A stretch of DNA of 64,000 bases from Ureibacillus chungkukjangi (GCF_003217295.1 NZ_QJTJ01000012.1:1-64000), one strand, 5' to 3'; numbered from the stretch's first letter, positions 45,098-54,117 are shown. Translations and numbers: made by a program. The notes: a model not told the origin generated them from the letters alone.

Positions 45098-46648
45098 GTG
45101 CGTATGAAACGCTATATTCAGGTAAAGGACCGGCTGATAGTTTTGATGATTGTTTGTATATTGTCGAACTGTATTTTTGCAATTTTCAGTATGGATTATT
45201 TGCGCAAAATGGAAAATAACACGGAAAAAATGTATAAGGAAAAGCTTTTGGCTGTTAATGCAATTGCTGACATGGAGGCGTTCGTACATACAGGTGACCT
45301 AAGCCAGGCTAATGAAGCTCATGCCTCGTTAAAGGAATATCAGTTTGATTCGAAAATGCAATTTTACATAACGAATTTAGCTTCTGCCTTTGAAAGTGGT
45401 GATGGAGGCGAGATCCTGACTTTATCACAGGAAATGAAGGAATATGTAACTTCTCGAGCAGAAAGCCAACTAAATTCCCATCAGCAGGACATAGCATTCG
45501 GCTACATGCTGTTAACAGGCGTTTCTGTGGGGATGATTTTAATCATTATCATTCTGAGTATCGGTGCTACTAGGTCCGTGAATCTCCCAACAAGGCAATT
45601 GAAAAGGCTGCTAAAGCAAGCACAGCAAGGGGATTTTACGCAGACAGCCCAATATGACTCAAAGGATGAGCTTGGCGAGGTCATGTTAAGCTACAATCAA
45701 ATGGCCACCGAAGTGAAGGAACTGTTAAAAACAGTTCAGCGAAGTGCCGTATCAGTTCACAAGGCGAATGATCAGCTACAGGCTGCTTCAGAAAAGACAA
45801 CAAAAGCATCGATACATATCTCTCATGATGCGTCTGATTTAACAGCTGCCACGATTAGGTCAACGGAGCAATTGAATGTGAATACCAACGCATTACAGGA
45901 AATTGCCGATGGGGTTGTCCTGATTGCAGAGCGAATTGATTTTATAGAACAAAATATCACGCAAACGGTTAAGGAAGCCAATGCAGGAGTACAGTTTGTC
46001 ATTCTAAACAATGAACAAATGCATGAAATCGAACAGGCCGTGAAGAAATCCTATGATATGATGCAAATTTTAGTAGAGCACTCAAAGGATATCGAGCAGG
46101 TTATACAAATCATTAATTCCATTGCAGAGCAAACAAATTTATTGGCATTGAATGCGGCTATCGAGGCGGCTCGAGCAGGGGAATACGGTAAGGGCTTCAG
46201 CGTTGTGGCAGGCGAAGTTCGAAAGCTATCCATACAGTCCGTTAATTCCACAAAAGCGATTGAGGAAATCATTCAGAAGATTCAAGGGGACTCCAAGCAA
46301 TCTGTACAATTTATGAGCAGCGCACTGCAGTCCGTTCAAACTGGAATTGATACGACAAATCAAACCGCATCGAAGTTCCAGCAAATCGTGTCAGCAGTAA
46401 ATGAAATCGGTCCTCACATAGGAGAGGTAGCATCGACAATTAACGTCATCACGGAAAATACAAAAGAGGTGGCCAACAACTCCTTGCACCTGAGCGAGGT
46501 TTCAAAGGAAAACGCCAAAATGATCGAGCAAGTATCCGCTTCAACGACCGATCAGCTTGACGCTAACAAAGAAATTCACGAGGAGATTCAGAAAATCTCA
46601 AGAAATATTCGCACGCTTACAACAGCTATTAAAAGGTTTACAATATAA
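45098..46648 (+). CDS. Methyl-accepting chemotaxis protein
   Basis: Membrane chemoreceptor. Two membrane segments at about residues 11-30 and 129-151 ([20 protein letters not shown]) enclose a small outer domain of about 100 residues, the size of a four-helix-bundle ligand domain. A HAMP linker follows, then the signalling hairpin with tip [20 protein letters not shown] and [15 protein letters not shown] (about 345-380). GTG 45098 with GGGGAG upstream is chosen over ATG 45104. Monocistronic; just upstream of the pyroglutamate operon. The ligand is unknown. Confidence 0.93.
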   Translation: MRMKRYIQVKDRLIVLMIVCILSNCIFAIFSMDYLRKMENNTEKMYKEKLLAVNAIADMEAFVHTGDLSQANEAHASLKEYQFDSKMQFYITNLASAFESGDGGEILTLSQEMKEYVTSRAESQLNSHQQDIAFGYMLLTGVSVGMILIIIILSIGATRSVNLPTRQLKRLLKQAQQGDFTQTAQYDSKDELGEVMLSYNQMATEVKELLKTVQRSAVSVHKANDQLQAASEKTTKASIHISHDASDLTAATIRSTEQLNVNTNALQEIADGVVLIAERIDFIEQNITQTVKEANAGVQFVILNNEQMHEIEQAVKKSYDMMQILVEHSKDIEQVIQIINSIAEQTNLLALNAAIEAARAGEYGKGFSVVAGEVRKLSIQSVNSTKAIEEIIQKIQGDSKQSVQFMSSALQSVQTGIDTTNQTASKFQQIVSAVNEIGPHIGEVASTINVITENTKEVANNSLHLSEVSKENAKMIEQVSASTTDQLDANKEIHEEIQKISRNIRTLTTAIKRFTI

Positions 46649-46655
46649 TAAATTA

Positions 46656-46703
46656 AAAACTATTAATTTTCAGAATTCTACTTGAGATTAATAGTTTTTT
46701 TTG
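46656..46703 (+). terminator. Rho-independent terminator after the chemoreceptor
   Basis: AAACTATTAAT pairs with ATTAATAGTTT, followed by a long T run. Stem is AT-rich with a loop of about 19 bases. Confidence 0.75.
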
Positions 46704-46742
46704 TTATTTTTGAGAGACCAAGAAAAATAGAGGCGATGTGAA

Positions 46743-47357
46743 ATGAAAAAAATATTACTAACTGGATTCGAACCGTTTTTAAGCTTTAAAATCAATCCCA
46801 CGATGCAGATTGTCGAAGTACTGAATGGAAAAGTCTTCGATGATTACGAGATTTGCGGACGTATTATGGAGGTCGATTTTAATAAGTCCTCCAATCAATT
46901 GAAGGAGTATATCGATGACGTGCAGCCTGATATCATTATTTCTCTAGGGCTAGCAGGTGGACGCTACAAAATAACACCTGAACGAATTGCCATCAATATA
47001 AAGGATGGGGAGCCGGACAATAATGGCTTTGCGCCAGTTGATGTGAAAATTGCTGAAGAAGGTGCGGATGCGTATTTAACAACCTTACCGGTCCGAAGAA
47101 TGGTAGATCGATTGAATGAGGAGGGCTATCCTGCAGAAATCTCCAACACAGCCGGGACGTATCTATGTAACAACATTATGTATGAGGGGCTTGCTTATGC
47201 AAAGAATCAGGGCAATGTGTTGGCTGGTTTTATTCACATACCTGCGTCATTTGAGCTAGCGATTCAACATGGCAAAATTCCAGGATGGAATATCCGCGAT
47301 TTAGTAAATGCTATAGAGCTATGTATAAAGGAAACGGTCAGCTCGGCCAATGAATGA
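46743..47357 (+). CDS. pcp: Pyroglutamyl-peptidase I
   Basis: Cytoplasmic cysteine peptidase that removes N-terminal pyroglutamate (5-oxoproline) from peptides. N-terminal LLTGFEPFLSFKINPTMQ; catalytic Glu in KITPERIAINI (about residue 81), Cys in NTAGTYLCNNIMY (142) and His in FIHIPASFE (about 165) are all present. Length 204 aa is typical. It overlaps pxpB by eight bases. The four genes make a closed route from pyroglutamyl peptides to glutamate. Confidence 0.94.
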   Translation: MKKILLTGFEPFLSFKINPTMQIVEVLNGKVFDDYEICGRIMEVDFNKSSNQLKEYIDDVQPDIIISLGLAGGRYKITPERIAINIKDGEPDNNGFAPVDVKIAEEGADAYLTTLPVRRMVDRLNEEGYPAEISNTAGTYLCNNIMYEGLAYAKNQGNVLAGFIHIPASFELAIQHGKIPGWNIRDLVNAIELCIKETVSSANE

Positions 47358-48045
47358 CTTTCCAAAGATGATGTGGGTCAGCCAGAACACACTTCGTTTT
47401 GCATTTAGCGAGGAAATTTCACAGGAAAGCTTTCTGTTAGTCCAACATTTTAATCGATTTATTCGCAAATTTTTGCAGCATCAGATTATAGAAACAGTAG
47501 CTGGCTACTATACGATTACAGTTTATCTAAAGGGACGTCAGCATGTAAGCTATGAGAAATTGCTTGAACAATGGCAGCACTACCAAATCGAAACGATGAA
47601 TGGATCGCATCTGATTGGGCGTGAGTTAACGGTGCCCATCTGCTATGATGAGGAGTTCGCGCTGGATATGGAACGAGTGATGGAGCATACGAAATTGAGC
47701 TATGAAGAGGTTGTTTCCTTACATAGTGGAAGAAGCTATGCTGTACATTTAGTTGGTTTTTTGCCCGGGTTTCCGTATTTAGGTGAGCTGGACTCACGGC
47801 TCCATGTGCCACGATTGCAGAAACCTCGAAAGCTTGTGGATGCCTCTTCTGTCGGTATCGGTGGGCGGCAAACCGGCATTTACCCAATCGATTCTCCAGG
47901 CGGCTGGAATATCATCGGGAGAACTCCCCATCGTTTATTTGATGTGAAAAATAACGAACCGACGCTATTTCAAACGGGCGATTCCGTCACATTTTACGCC
48001 ATAACTAAACAAGAATTTTATAATATGAATCAGGAAAGAGTGTAG
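47350..48045 (+). CDS. pxpB: 5-oxoprolinase subunit PxpB (KipI family)
   Basis: Subunit of the ATP-dependent PxpABC 5-oxoprolinase, which converts 5-oxoproline to glutamate. It matches the CT_C_D/KipI family: SFLLVQHFNRFIRKFL at the N-terminus and VHLVGFLPGFPYLGEL plus GIGGRQTGIYPIDSPGGWN in the second half. It is 231 aa. KipI was first described as an inhibitor of the sporulation kinase KinA in B. subtilis; the pcp context here favours the 5-oxoprolinase role. Confidence 0.93.
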   Translation: MNDFPKMMWVSQNTLRFAFSEEISQESFLLVQHFNRFIRKFLQHQIIETVAGYYTITVYLKGRQHVSYEKLLEQWQHYQIETMNGSHLIGRELTVPICYDEEFALDMERVMEHTKLSYEEVVSLHSGRSYAVHLVGFLPGFPYLGELDSRLHVPRLQKPRKLVDASSVGIGGRQTGIYPIDSPGGWNIIGRTPHRLFDVKNNEPTLFQTGDSVTFYAITKQEFYNMNQERV

Positions 48046-48048
48046 TAA

Positions 48049-48918
48049 ATGAAGCCACTACTCAAGGTGACACGCCAGGGAGTACATGCTAGCGTACAAG
48101 ATTATGGCAGGTTTGGATATCGGGCACAAGGAATTCCCGTGTCGGGGGTGATGGATCGGTATTCCTACGAGCTTGGCAATCAAATATTAAATAATGAAGC
48201 AAATGCAGCCTGCTTGGAAATTTTCGTGGGCGGCTTTGAATTTGAAGCATTAAGTAATCATACATACGTCCTCACCGGTGCAGTGGGAGATTACTATTTG
48301 AATGGAGAAGTGCTTGAAAGCTGGAAGAGTTTTCGGGTGAAAAAAGGCGATATTTTATCTCTGAAAAGTGCTGTTGAGGGATCAATTCTTTATTTAATCC
48401 CCCGGGGTGGCTTGAATGTAGAGCTCGTTTTGAAAAGCCGTTCCAGCTATCCTCTTGCTAACATCGGCGAGTCAATAAACGTAGGCAGTATTCTGTATGG
48501 CAGCGAGGTAGAGCCCCTTCCAAATATGCGAGGACTAATGGGGGATTATCGCCCGAAATTTGATACTGTGGTTCAAGTTCGCGTTTATAAGGGACCACAT
48601 TTTGAGCTGTTTACGAATGAGAGTGTAGAGCGGTTTTTGACTCATTCCTTTCAATACATAGGTGGCAACCGTATGGGCTATTATTTTAAGGGCGAAGGGC
48701 TTTTGCTGCAGGAAAAGAAAGAAATCATTTCGGAAGCGACACAATTTGGGACAATTCAGGTTCCATCAAGCGGAGAGCCAATCGTATTAATGGCAGATGC
48801 ACAGACAGTGGGCGGTTATCCGATTATCGGAACTGTACACGAGGATGATTTGAGCAAGCTCACGCAGCTGCGTACGTTTGGTAGTGTAATGTTTCACTTG
48901 ATGGAGGAGGGTGACTAG
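48049..48918 (+). CDS. pxpC: 5-oxoprolinase subunit PxpC (KipA family)
   Basis: Partner of PxpB (CT_A_B domain). Conserved start VTRQGVHASVQDYGRFGYRA and IPVSGVMDRYSYELGNQILN, and the C-terminal block SGEPIVLMADAQTVGGYP (about residues 240-257). It is 289 aa, slightly shorter than average for the family (about 310-330). It begins four bases after the pxpB stop and is followed by pxpA three bases after its end. Confidence 0.92.
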   Translation: MKPLLKVTRQGVHASVQDYGRFGYRAQGIPVSGVMDRYSYELGNQILNNEANAACLEIFVGGFEFEALSNHTYVLTGAVGDYYLNGEVLESWKSFRVKKGDILSLKSAVEGSILYLIPRGGLNVELVLKSRSSYPLANIGESINVGSILYGSEVEPLPNMRGLMGDYRPKFDTVVQVRVYKGPHFELFTNESVERFLTHSFQYIGGNRMGYYFKGEGLLLQEKKEIISEATQFGTIQVPSSGEPIVLMADAQTVGGYPIIGTVHEDDLSKLTQLRTFGSVMFHLMEEGD

Positions 48919-48921
48919 ATA

Positions 48922-49659
48922 ATGCGAATGGATATTAACTGTGATATGGGGGAAAGCTTTGGTGCCTTTCGTATGGGAAATGACTATGAAATACTAGACT
49001 ATGTAACTTCCATCAATGTGGCTTGTGGCTTTCATGCAGGAGACCCAATGATTATGCGTCAAACAGTCAAGCGTGCGATCGAAAAAGGTGTGAAGATTGG
49101 TGCCCATCCAGGCTATCCTGATTTACAGGGATTTGGTCGACGCAATATGGATTTCACCCCCGAAGAAATTTATAACATGATCATTTATCAGGTCGGTGCA
49201 TTACGTGGCTTTGTTGACGTGGAGAAGACCGAGCTTCATCATGTAAAGCCCCACGGAGCCCTTTACAATCAAAGTGCCAATGATTCAGCTAAAGCGCAAG
49301 CTGTCATCGATGCGGTATATGATTTAAATCCCAAGCTGAAGCTATATTGCCTAGCGGGTAGTTTAATCGCTAAACTTGCTCGGGAGAAGGGGCTGACTGT
49401 TTTTGAAGAAGCCTTTTCGGATCGCAACTACAACGAAGACGGCACATTAGTTTCTCGCTCCAATGAACAAGCGTTGATAACGAATGAGGATGAAATGTTC
49501 GAGCATGTAAAAGGGATTCTTTTGTCTAATGAAGTTAGGACGATTCAGAAGAAAGTAATCAAAATAAACGCACAAACCCTATGCATTCATGGTGATGGTG
49601 CGCACGCTTTGCAGTTTGCACGTAGAATTAGTGAGCTGGATGGTTTTTTGTTTGATTAA
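48922..49659 (+). CDS. pxpA: 5-oxoprolinase subunit PxpA (LamB/YcsF family)
   Basis: Completes the 5-oxoprolinase. LamB/YcsF motifs: MDINCDMGESFGAFRMGND, SINVACGFHAGDP (about residues 32-44), IGAHPGYPDLQGFGRR and HHVKPHGALYNQSAND (about 108-123). Length 245 aa is normal. AGGAGG in the end of pxpC precedes the ATG. Its stop is four bases before the first unit of the inverted 21-bp array at 49664. Confidence 0.95.
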   Translation: MRMDINCDMGESFGAFRMGNDYEILDYVTSINVACGFHAGDPMIMRQTVKRAIEKGVKIGAHPGYPDLQGFGRRNMDFTPEEIYNMIIYQVGALRGFVDVEKTELHHVKPHGALYNQSANDSAKAQAVIDAVYDLNPKLKLYCLAGSLIAKLAREKGLTVFEEAFSDRNYNEDGTLVSRSNEQALITNEDEMFEHVKGILLSNEVRTIQKKVIKINAQTLCIHGDGAHALQFARRISELDGFLFD

Positions 49660-49663
49660 GTAT

Positions 49664-49755
49664 ATCCGCCACTTTGAGGCAGAAATCCGCCAGTTTTTTC
49701 ATTATATCCGCCAATTTTTGTGTGAAATCCGCCACTTCACCTCAAATATCCGCCA
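49664..49755 (-). repeat. 21-bp tandem array, TGGCGGAT type, 5 units, minus orientation
   Basis: ATCCGCCA (complement of TGGCGGAT) starts at 49664, 49685, 49706, 49727 and 49748, exactly 21 bases apart. It starts right after the pxpA stop. The array at 50829 has the same core in the opposite direction, so the two bracket the NERD gene. Confidence 0.88.
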
Positions 49756-49759
49756 AAAT

Positions 49760-49790
49760 AAAATCTTGCGAGAATGTATTGCAGGATTTT
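49760..49790 (+). terminator. Hairpin after the pcp-pxp operon
   Basis: AAAATCTTGC pairs with GCAGGATTTT (one G-T pair). A short pyrimidine run follows, so termination is plausible but weak. Confidence 0.5.
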
Positions 49791-49888
49791 CTTCTAGCAA
49801 GTTAAAATCTAAGTAGAATTATATACTCGAAATTTCCTCTACTAAAACACCTCAATTCATATTATCCCACCTGAAAAGGAGAATGCTT

Positions 49889-50842
49889 TTGTTCATAAAA
49901 GACCGAACTATTCCCTCAAAAATTACTGTTTTGGATGCTTTAAAACGTCGGATTGATGTCAATCATCCGCAGCATGGCTACGTAAGTTCTTTGTTGCGAC
50001 GGGCAGAAATCGGCTATCAAGGGGAGATGAAGGTAGACCGACTATGGAAGGAGCTTGCCGTGCCGACCAACGCTCTTCTTCTCCATAGCTATGAAACTAC
50101 TAATGATATCGGCAATTCGCATCAGATGGATACGTTGTTTGTGTGCCCCCACTTTATTTTGATTCTCGAGATTAAGAATGTTTCCGGCACGATTTGGTAC
50201 GAGGAAGATAAGCATCAGTTTCTGCGCAGGAAGCGAACGGGGGAGGTTGAAAGTTTTCAGAGCCCCTTTGATCAGGTGCAGCGCCATGCAGAGCTGATGG
50301 ATAGAGTTGTCGGGCGCTTGGGGCTGGCGCTGCCGATTCACAAGGCGGTTGTGATTGCGGACTCCTCCACGATTATTGGCTCTATTCCAGAAGAATTTCA
50401 GATTTTCCATGCGATTGGTTTGCCTGCAGAGCTAAAAAAGTTATTATTAAAGTATAGCAACACCGTGCTTTCACCCGTTCACTACGAGCTCCTAACATCC
50501 CATCTGCAAAGCATACATAAGCCCAGTATCTATGTGCCGAGATTCGATATCCCGCCACTTCGGATGGGGGCGATTTGTGAGTGTGGGCGTGGGATGAGGT
50601 TTCACTATGGCAAGTTTGTGTGTACCTGTGGAGTAAGATTAAGAGAACCGTTGTATCAAGGACTGCACGACTATCGATTTTTGAGGAGCGAGTGGATTGC
50701 GAATCGCGAGTTTAGGGAGTTTTTTTTGATAGAGAGTGAAGACTCTGCTAATAAATTATTAAAAAGAATGAAATTTTACTATGAAGGTAGCAACAAAGGA
50801 CGTCGTTATCTTATCCCCAAAGACGTTTGGCGGATATATTGA
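49889..50842 (+). CDS. NERD-domain protein with C-terminal zinc ribbon, second copy
   Basis: Paralogue of the gene at 37332. NERD core near residues 36-110: IGYQGEMKVDRLWKEL, then HQMDTLFVCPHFILILEIKN with the D...E-x-K pattern. A cysteine pair set near 230-250 (CECGRGMRFHYGKFVCTCG) forms the zinc ribbon. TTG 49889 is seven bases after AAAGGAG; ATG 49883 in the same frame is too close to it, though it cannot be excluded. The last codons (DVWRIY and stop) are formed by the first unit of the following 21-bp array. Family members are uncharacterised; nuclease activity is only suggested by fold. Confidence 0.85.
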   Translation: MFIKDRTIPSKITVLDALKRRIDVNHPQHGYVSSLLRRAEIGYQGEMKVDRLWKELAVPTNALLLHSYETTNDIGNSHQMDTLFVCPHFILILEIKNVSGTIWYEEDKHQFLRRKRTGEVESFQSPFDQVQRHAELMDRVVGRLGLALPIHKAVVIADSSTIIGSIPEEFQIFHAIGLPAELKKLLLKYSNTVLSPVHYELLTSHLQSIHKPSIYVPRFDIPPLRMGAICECGRGMRFHYGKFVCTCGVRLREPLYQGLHDYRFLRSEWIANREFREFFLIESEDSANKLLKRMKFYYEGSNKGRRYLIPKDVWRIY

Positions 50843-50922
50843 AAAAAGTGGCGGATATAAATAAATTTTGGCGGATATATTAGAAAAACTGGCGGATATA
50901 TGTCCAAAGGTGGCGGATTTCA
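50829..50922 (+). repeat. 21-bp tandem array, TGGCGGATAT type, 5 units, plus orientation
   Basis: GGCGGA starts at 50829, 50850, 50870, 50891 and 50912 (steps 21, 20, 21, 21). The first unit supplies the NERD stop codon. In one frame, units read as heptads LADILEK, LADICPK and VADFINA. Confidence 0.88.
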
Positions 50923-50963
50923 TTAATGCTGTACCCCAAACTCAAGGAAAAGAGGTCATCAGC

Positions 50964-51320
50964 TTGAATCAGATTATTGATTTCATCGCGATTAAACAGC
51001 AGAAGCAGGATGAGAAGCTTGATAGGATGTTTCGGAAGGCGAATTCGTTGCAGGATGTGCAGGAAATTGACAAGTTGGTGGAGGAGAAGGCGCTTGCGGT
51101 GCAGGATCACAAGCTTTTTTTGGCGTTTTTGAAATATTTGGAGGTAAAGGAGCTGGAACCGCAAGCTGTTTTTAAAGAAGTTTTGCTGTTGCCTAAGTTT
51201 CAGTTTGAGGAGCGATACCAGATGAATTGGCATTCGGTGGTGCAGCTATGTTTTACGTTTCTCGCGATTTTGAAGAAGAATGATCCGCAGCAGTATTTGG
51301 AGTTTATTGTGACGAATTAG
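50964..51320 (+). CDS. Hypothetical helical protein, 118 aa
   Basis: The reading frame is open from 50868, but that part is made of the 21-bp array. TTG 50964 has AGAGG eight bases upstream and gives a clean start MNQIIDFIAIKQQKQDEKLD. The product is helical and charged (RMFRKANSLQDVQEIDKLVE), with a more hydrophobic C-terminal half (HSVVQLCFTFLAILKK). Family not recognised. It follows the NERD gene by 120 bases in the same direction and may work with it. If translation starts at 50868, the repeat would add 32 residues of LADI-type heptads. Confidence 0.5.
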   Translation: MNQIIDFIAIKQQKQDEKLDRMFRKANSLQDVQEIDKLVEEKALAVQDHKLFLAFLKYLEVKELEPQAVFKEVLLLPKFQFEERYQMNWHSVVQLCFTFLAILKKNDPQQYLEFIVTN

Positions 51321-51705
51321 TTTGCAAAGGACATACCTCTCGTTCGCAGCAGTATCTAGGAAGGAAAAGTAGCTTTATGAGACTGCGTCACCAAACGCAT
51401 CTCAAACTTGAAACTGCTTCCACGCGCCCGCGACCCAACACCAAGCAAAGCAGTAAACACACACCACCCCCAACCCCTCATTGTGACAAATTCGTTAACT
51501 CCCCCCAGCCCGAAACTTACATCACACACCTCTAAACCCCCGCCAACTCGCACTCCAAGCAGATGTTCATCTCATATTTCTTCCAATTCAAAAATAAATT
51601 ATAATTTTAATACACGTTATTGTTCTTTCTACCTATAATTAGTTATAATATTTAAATGGAGTTCGAATGTATGAAACCAATCTTGAAAGGAGTTTCTAAG
51701 ATTCA
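51321..51705. other. Intergenic region before miaB, C-rich in part
   Basis: 51400-51560 is C-rich and G-poor on the plus strand, with open frames I regard as chance. CGCAGCAGTAT occurs both near the end of the preceding gene (about 51287) and at 51344, a short duplication. An AT-rich part (51570-51660) should contain the miaB promoter. Confidence 0.4.
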
Positions 51706-51709
51706 ATGA
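51671..51709 (+). CDS. Possible 12-codon leader frame of miaB
   Basis: ATG 51671 opens the peptide [12 protein letters not shown] and stops with TGA that overlaps the miaB ATG (ATGA). A TGGAG lies about ten bases upstream. The miaB ribosome site AAAGGAG is inside it. It could couple or modulate miaB translation. The frame is short enough to be chance. Confidence 0.3.
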   Translation: MKPILKGVSKIQ

Positions 51710-53253
51710 ATGAGGAACAACGATTAGCGAGTCAGCAAGTGAATCAACCAAAGCCTAAGAGTGCTAAGCCTGAAAAAGATTATAGCCAATATTTCGAACG
51801 AGTGATTACAGCTCCTTCTTTGAAAGATGCGAAAAAGCGTGGGAAAGAGGAAGTAAAGTACCACAAGGATTTCGATATTGATGAAGAGTTTTTACGTATG
51901 GGCAATGGGCGTAAGTTTTTCATTCGTACATACGGATGTCAGATGAACGAGCATGATTCTGAGGTAATGGCTGGGATTTTCATGCAGCTTGGGTATGAAC
52001 CTACTGACAGAATAGAAGAGGCAGATGTTGTTCTATTAAACACATGTGCAATTCGTGAAAATGCTGAAAATAAAGTATTTGGTGAGCTTGGCTACCTATT
52101 AAAATATAAGCGTCAAAATCCTGAATTGTTAATCGGCGTTTGTGGCTGTATGTCACAGGAAGAGTCGGTTGTAAATAAAATTTTAACAACATATCAACAT
52201 GTAGACATGGTTTTCGGTACACATAATATTCACCGCTTACCGAACATTTTAAAAGAAGCTTACATGTCCAAGGAAATGGTGATCGAGGTTTGGTCGAAGG
52301 AAGGGGACGTAATTGAGAACCTTCCAAAGCAACGTAATGGTGCCATTAAGGCTTGGGTGAATATCATGTACGGCTGCGATAAATTCTGTACATACTGTAT
52401 CGTTCCATACACACGAGGGAAAGAGCGCAGTCGACGTCCAGATGAGATTATTCAAGAGGTGCGTGAGTTGGCAGCTCAGGGCTATCAGGAAATAATGCTG
52501 TTAGGTCAAAACGTTAATGCTTACGGGAAAGACTTTGAGGATATTGAATACCGACTTGGTGATTTAATGGACGAGCTGCGCAAGATTGATATTCCGCGTA
52601 TCCGTTTCACAACGAGTCACCCGCGAGACTTCGACGATCATTTAATCGAGGTGCTAGCAAAAGGCGGAAACCTTGTGGAGCACATTCACTTACCTGTGCA
52701 ATCAGGCTCGAATGATATTCTGAAAATCATGGCTCGTAAATATACACGTGAGCACTTCCTAGAATTAGTTCGTAAAATCAAGGTAGCTATTCCTGATGTA
52801 ACATTAACAACTGACATCATTGTGGGATATCCGAATGAAACAGAGGAGCAATTCCAAGAAACACTTGATTTGTATCGTGAGGTTGGATTTGAAATGGCCT
52901 TCACTTATATTTATTCTCCTCGTGAAGGTACACCGGCTGCGAAAATGATTGATAATGTTCCTCAGGAAGTGAAAAAGGAGCGTCTACACCGATTAAATGC
53001 GGTGGTAGAAGAGTTCTCGGCTGCCGGATTGAAGCCACTTGAAGGGCAAGTAGTTGAAGTGTTGGTAGAAGGTAGCAGTAAAAAACGTGATGACGTACTT
53101 GCTGGTTACACACGAAAAAATAGATTAGTTAACTTTGACGGTCCTAAAGAATTAGTGGGCCACATTGTAAAAGTAAAAATACTCGAGGCGAAATCTTACT
53201 CCCTACGTGGTGAGTTTGTAGAGGTCGTACATCGACATGAGGTGGAAGTATAA
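51706..53253 (+). CDS. miaB: tRNA-2-methylthio-N6-dimethylallyladenosine synthase
   Basis: Radical-SAM methylthiotransferase that adds a methylthio group to i6A37 of tRNAs. Domains: a Bacillus-type N-terminal extension, the UPF0004 domain ([48 protein letters not shown]) with its three cluster cysteines, then the radical-SAM CxxxCxxC in [20 protein letters not shown] (about residues 221-240), and a C-terminal TRAM domain. 515 aa matches B. subtilis MiaB (509). Its stop abuts the ricA start. The AAAGGAG is about 14 bases from ATG, rather far. Confidence 0.96.
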   Translation: MNEEQRLASQQVNQPKPKSAKPEKDYSQYFERVITAPSLKDAKKRGKEEVKYHKDFDIDEEFLRMGNGRKFFIRTYGCQMNEHDSEVMAGIFMQLGYEPTDRIEEADVVLLNTCAIRENAENKVFGELGYLLKYKRQNPELLIGVCGCMSQEESVVNKILTTYQHVDMVFGTHNIHRLPNILKEAYMSKEMVIEVWSKEGDVIENLPKQRNGAIKAWVNIMYGCDKFCTYCIVPYTRGKERSRRPDEIIQEVRELAAQGYQEIMLLGQNVNAYGKDFEDIEYRLGDLMDELRKIDIPRIRFTTSHPRDFDDHLIEVLAKGGNLVEHIHLPVQSGSNDILKIMARKYTREHFLELVRKIKVAIPDVTLTTDIIVGYPNETEEQFQETLDLYREVGFEMAFTYIYSPREGTPAAKMIDNVPQEVKKERLHRLNAVVEEFSAAGLKPLEGQVVEVLVEGSSKKRDDVLAGYTRKNRLVNFDGPKELVGHIVKVKILEAKSYSLRGEFVEVVHRHEVEV

Positions 53254-53690
53254 TGACAACTAAAGTTTACACAAAAGATGAAATCGTAGAAAAAGCAAAA
53301 GAAATCGCACATATGATTGCTAACACGGAGGAAGTGGAGTTTTTCAAAAAAGCTGAAGAGCAAATCAATGAAAATCAAAACATCCGTGAAAAAATTGCGA
53401 GCCTTAAAACTTTACAAAAACAAGTGGTAAATTTCCAACATTTAGGTAAAGAAAAAGCTGTAAAATTAGTTGAAGGCAAAATCGCGAAAATCGAAGAAGA
53501 AATCGATGAAACACCAATCGTGCAACAGTTCAAGCAATCACAAATGGACGTAAACAATTTATTACAATTAGTTTCAAACGCAATCGCTAATAGCGTAACA
53601 AATGAAATCGTTGAATCAACTGGTGGCGACATTCTTAAAGGTGAAACAGGCTCAAAAGTGCGCAACAGCGAACCAGGAAGCTGTTCATAA
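53253..53690 (+). CDS. ricA: RicA (YmcA), YlbF-family regulator of RNA maturation
   Basis: Member of the YlbF/YmcA family; in B. subtilis RicA, with RicF and RicT, assists RNase Y in mRNA processing and is needed for competence, sporulation and biofilm. The helical core is EIVEKAKEIAHMIANTEEVE and NEIVESTGGDILKGETGSKV. It is 145 aa. One cysteine is seen, in the C-terminal GSCS; RicA of B. subtilis is reported to use cysteines to hold iron-sulphur clusters, so cluster binding may differ here. The ATG overlaps the miaB stop (TAATGA). A strong terminator follows. Confidence 0.93.
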   Translation: MTTKVYTKDEIVEKAKEIAHMIANTEEVEFFKKAEEQINENQNIREKIASLKTLQKQVVNFQHLGKEKAVKLVEGKIAKIEEEIDETPIVQQFKQSQMDVNNLLQLVSNAIANSVTNEIVESTGGDILKGETGSKVRNSEPGSCS

Positions 53691-53714
53691 GATTTAAATA
53701 AGATGAAATGCTCG

Positions 53715-53755
53715 AGAACCCCTACATCCTCTATGGTTTGTAGGGGTTTTCTATT
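53715..53755 (+). terminator. Rho-independent terminator after ricA
   Basis: AACCCCTACA/TGTAGGGGTT perfect ten-base stem with a 12-base loop, followed by a T-rich run. Confidence 0.88.
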
Positions 53756-53847
53756 TTGTTTTGTATCTACCTCCAAATTATGAGTTTTTTAATTGTTGGG
53801 AGAGGGAAAAATAAAACAAGAAGCCAAAAAGAGAGAGAAGTGAGTAT

Positions 53848-54117
53848 ATGATAGATGAATTATTTGGCCTTTATGATTTATTAATCAAAAAAGAGCAAAC
53901 GATGAATGAGACTCTTCAAATGGTAAGCAGTGTAAAGGGCAATCAATTCTTAGAGGAAGTAATTATCCGTACAGAAAAACTCATCGTGAAATCCTTTGGA
54001 GGTCAAGAGGAGCATTGGCTAGAAATCAATCAATTTAATGATGCTTTCTTCCAATATCGACATAATTTTATCAAAAGGGATCATCTCATCTCTATAATTA
54101 AGAAGACGATAGGTTAA
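53848..54117 (+). CDS. Hypothetical protein, 89 aa
   Basis: ATG follows GAGAGAAGTGAG. The peptide is helical (MIDELFGLYDLLIKKEQTMN at its start) and ends in a basic segment (KRDHLISIIKKTIG). No membrane segment or signal. I do not recognise the family; its size and composition are like small cytosolic Bacillus proteins. It follows the ricA terminator and has no operon partner. Confidence 0.55.
   Translation: MIDELFGLYDLLIKKEQTMNETLQMVSSVKGNQFLEEVIIRTEKLIVKSFGGQEEHWLEINQFNDAFFQYRHNFIKRDHLISIIKKTIG

Noticed and set aside
50868-50963. Extension of the 118-aa protein to residue 1 at 50868
   Set aside because: This stretch is the 21-bp array and has no ribosome site, whereas TTG 50964 does. It is kept only as an alternative start.
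51356-51638. Overlapping frames of 65 and 76 codons before miaB
   Set aside because: C-rich low-complexity sequence with no ribosome site; one frame on each strand is open by composition only.
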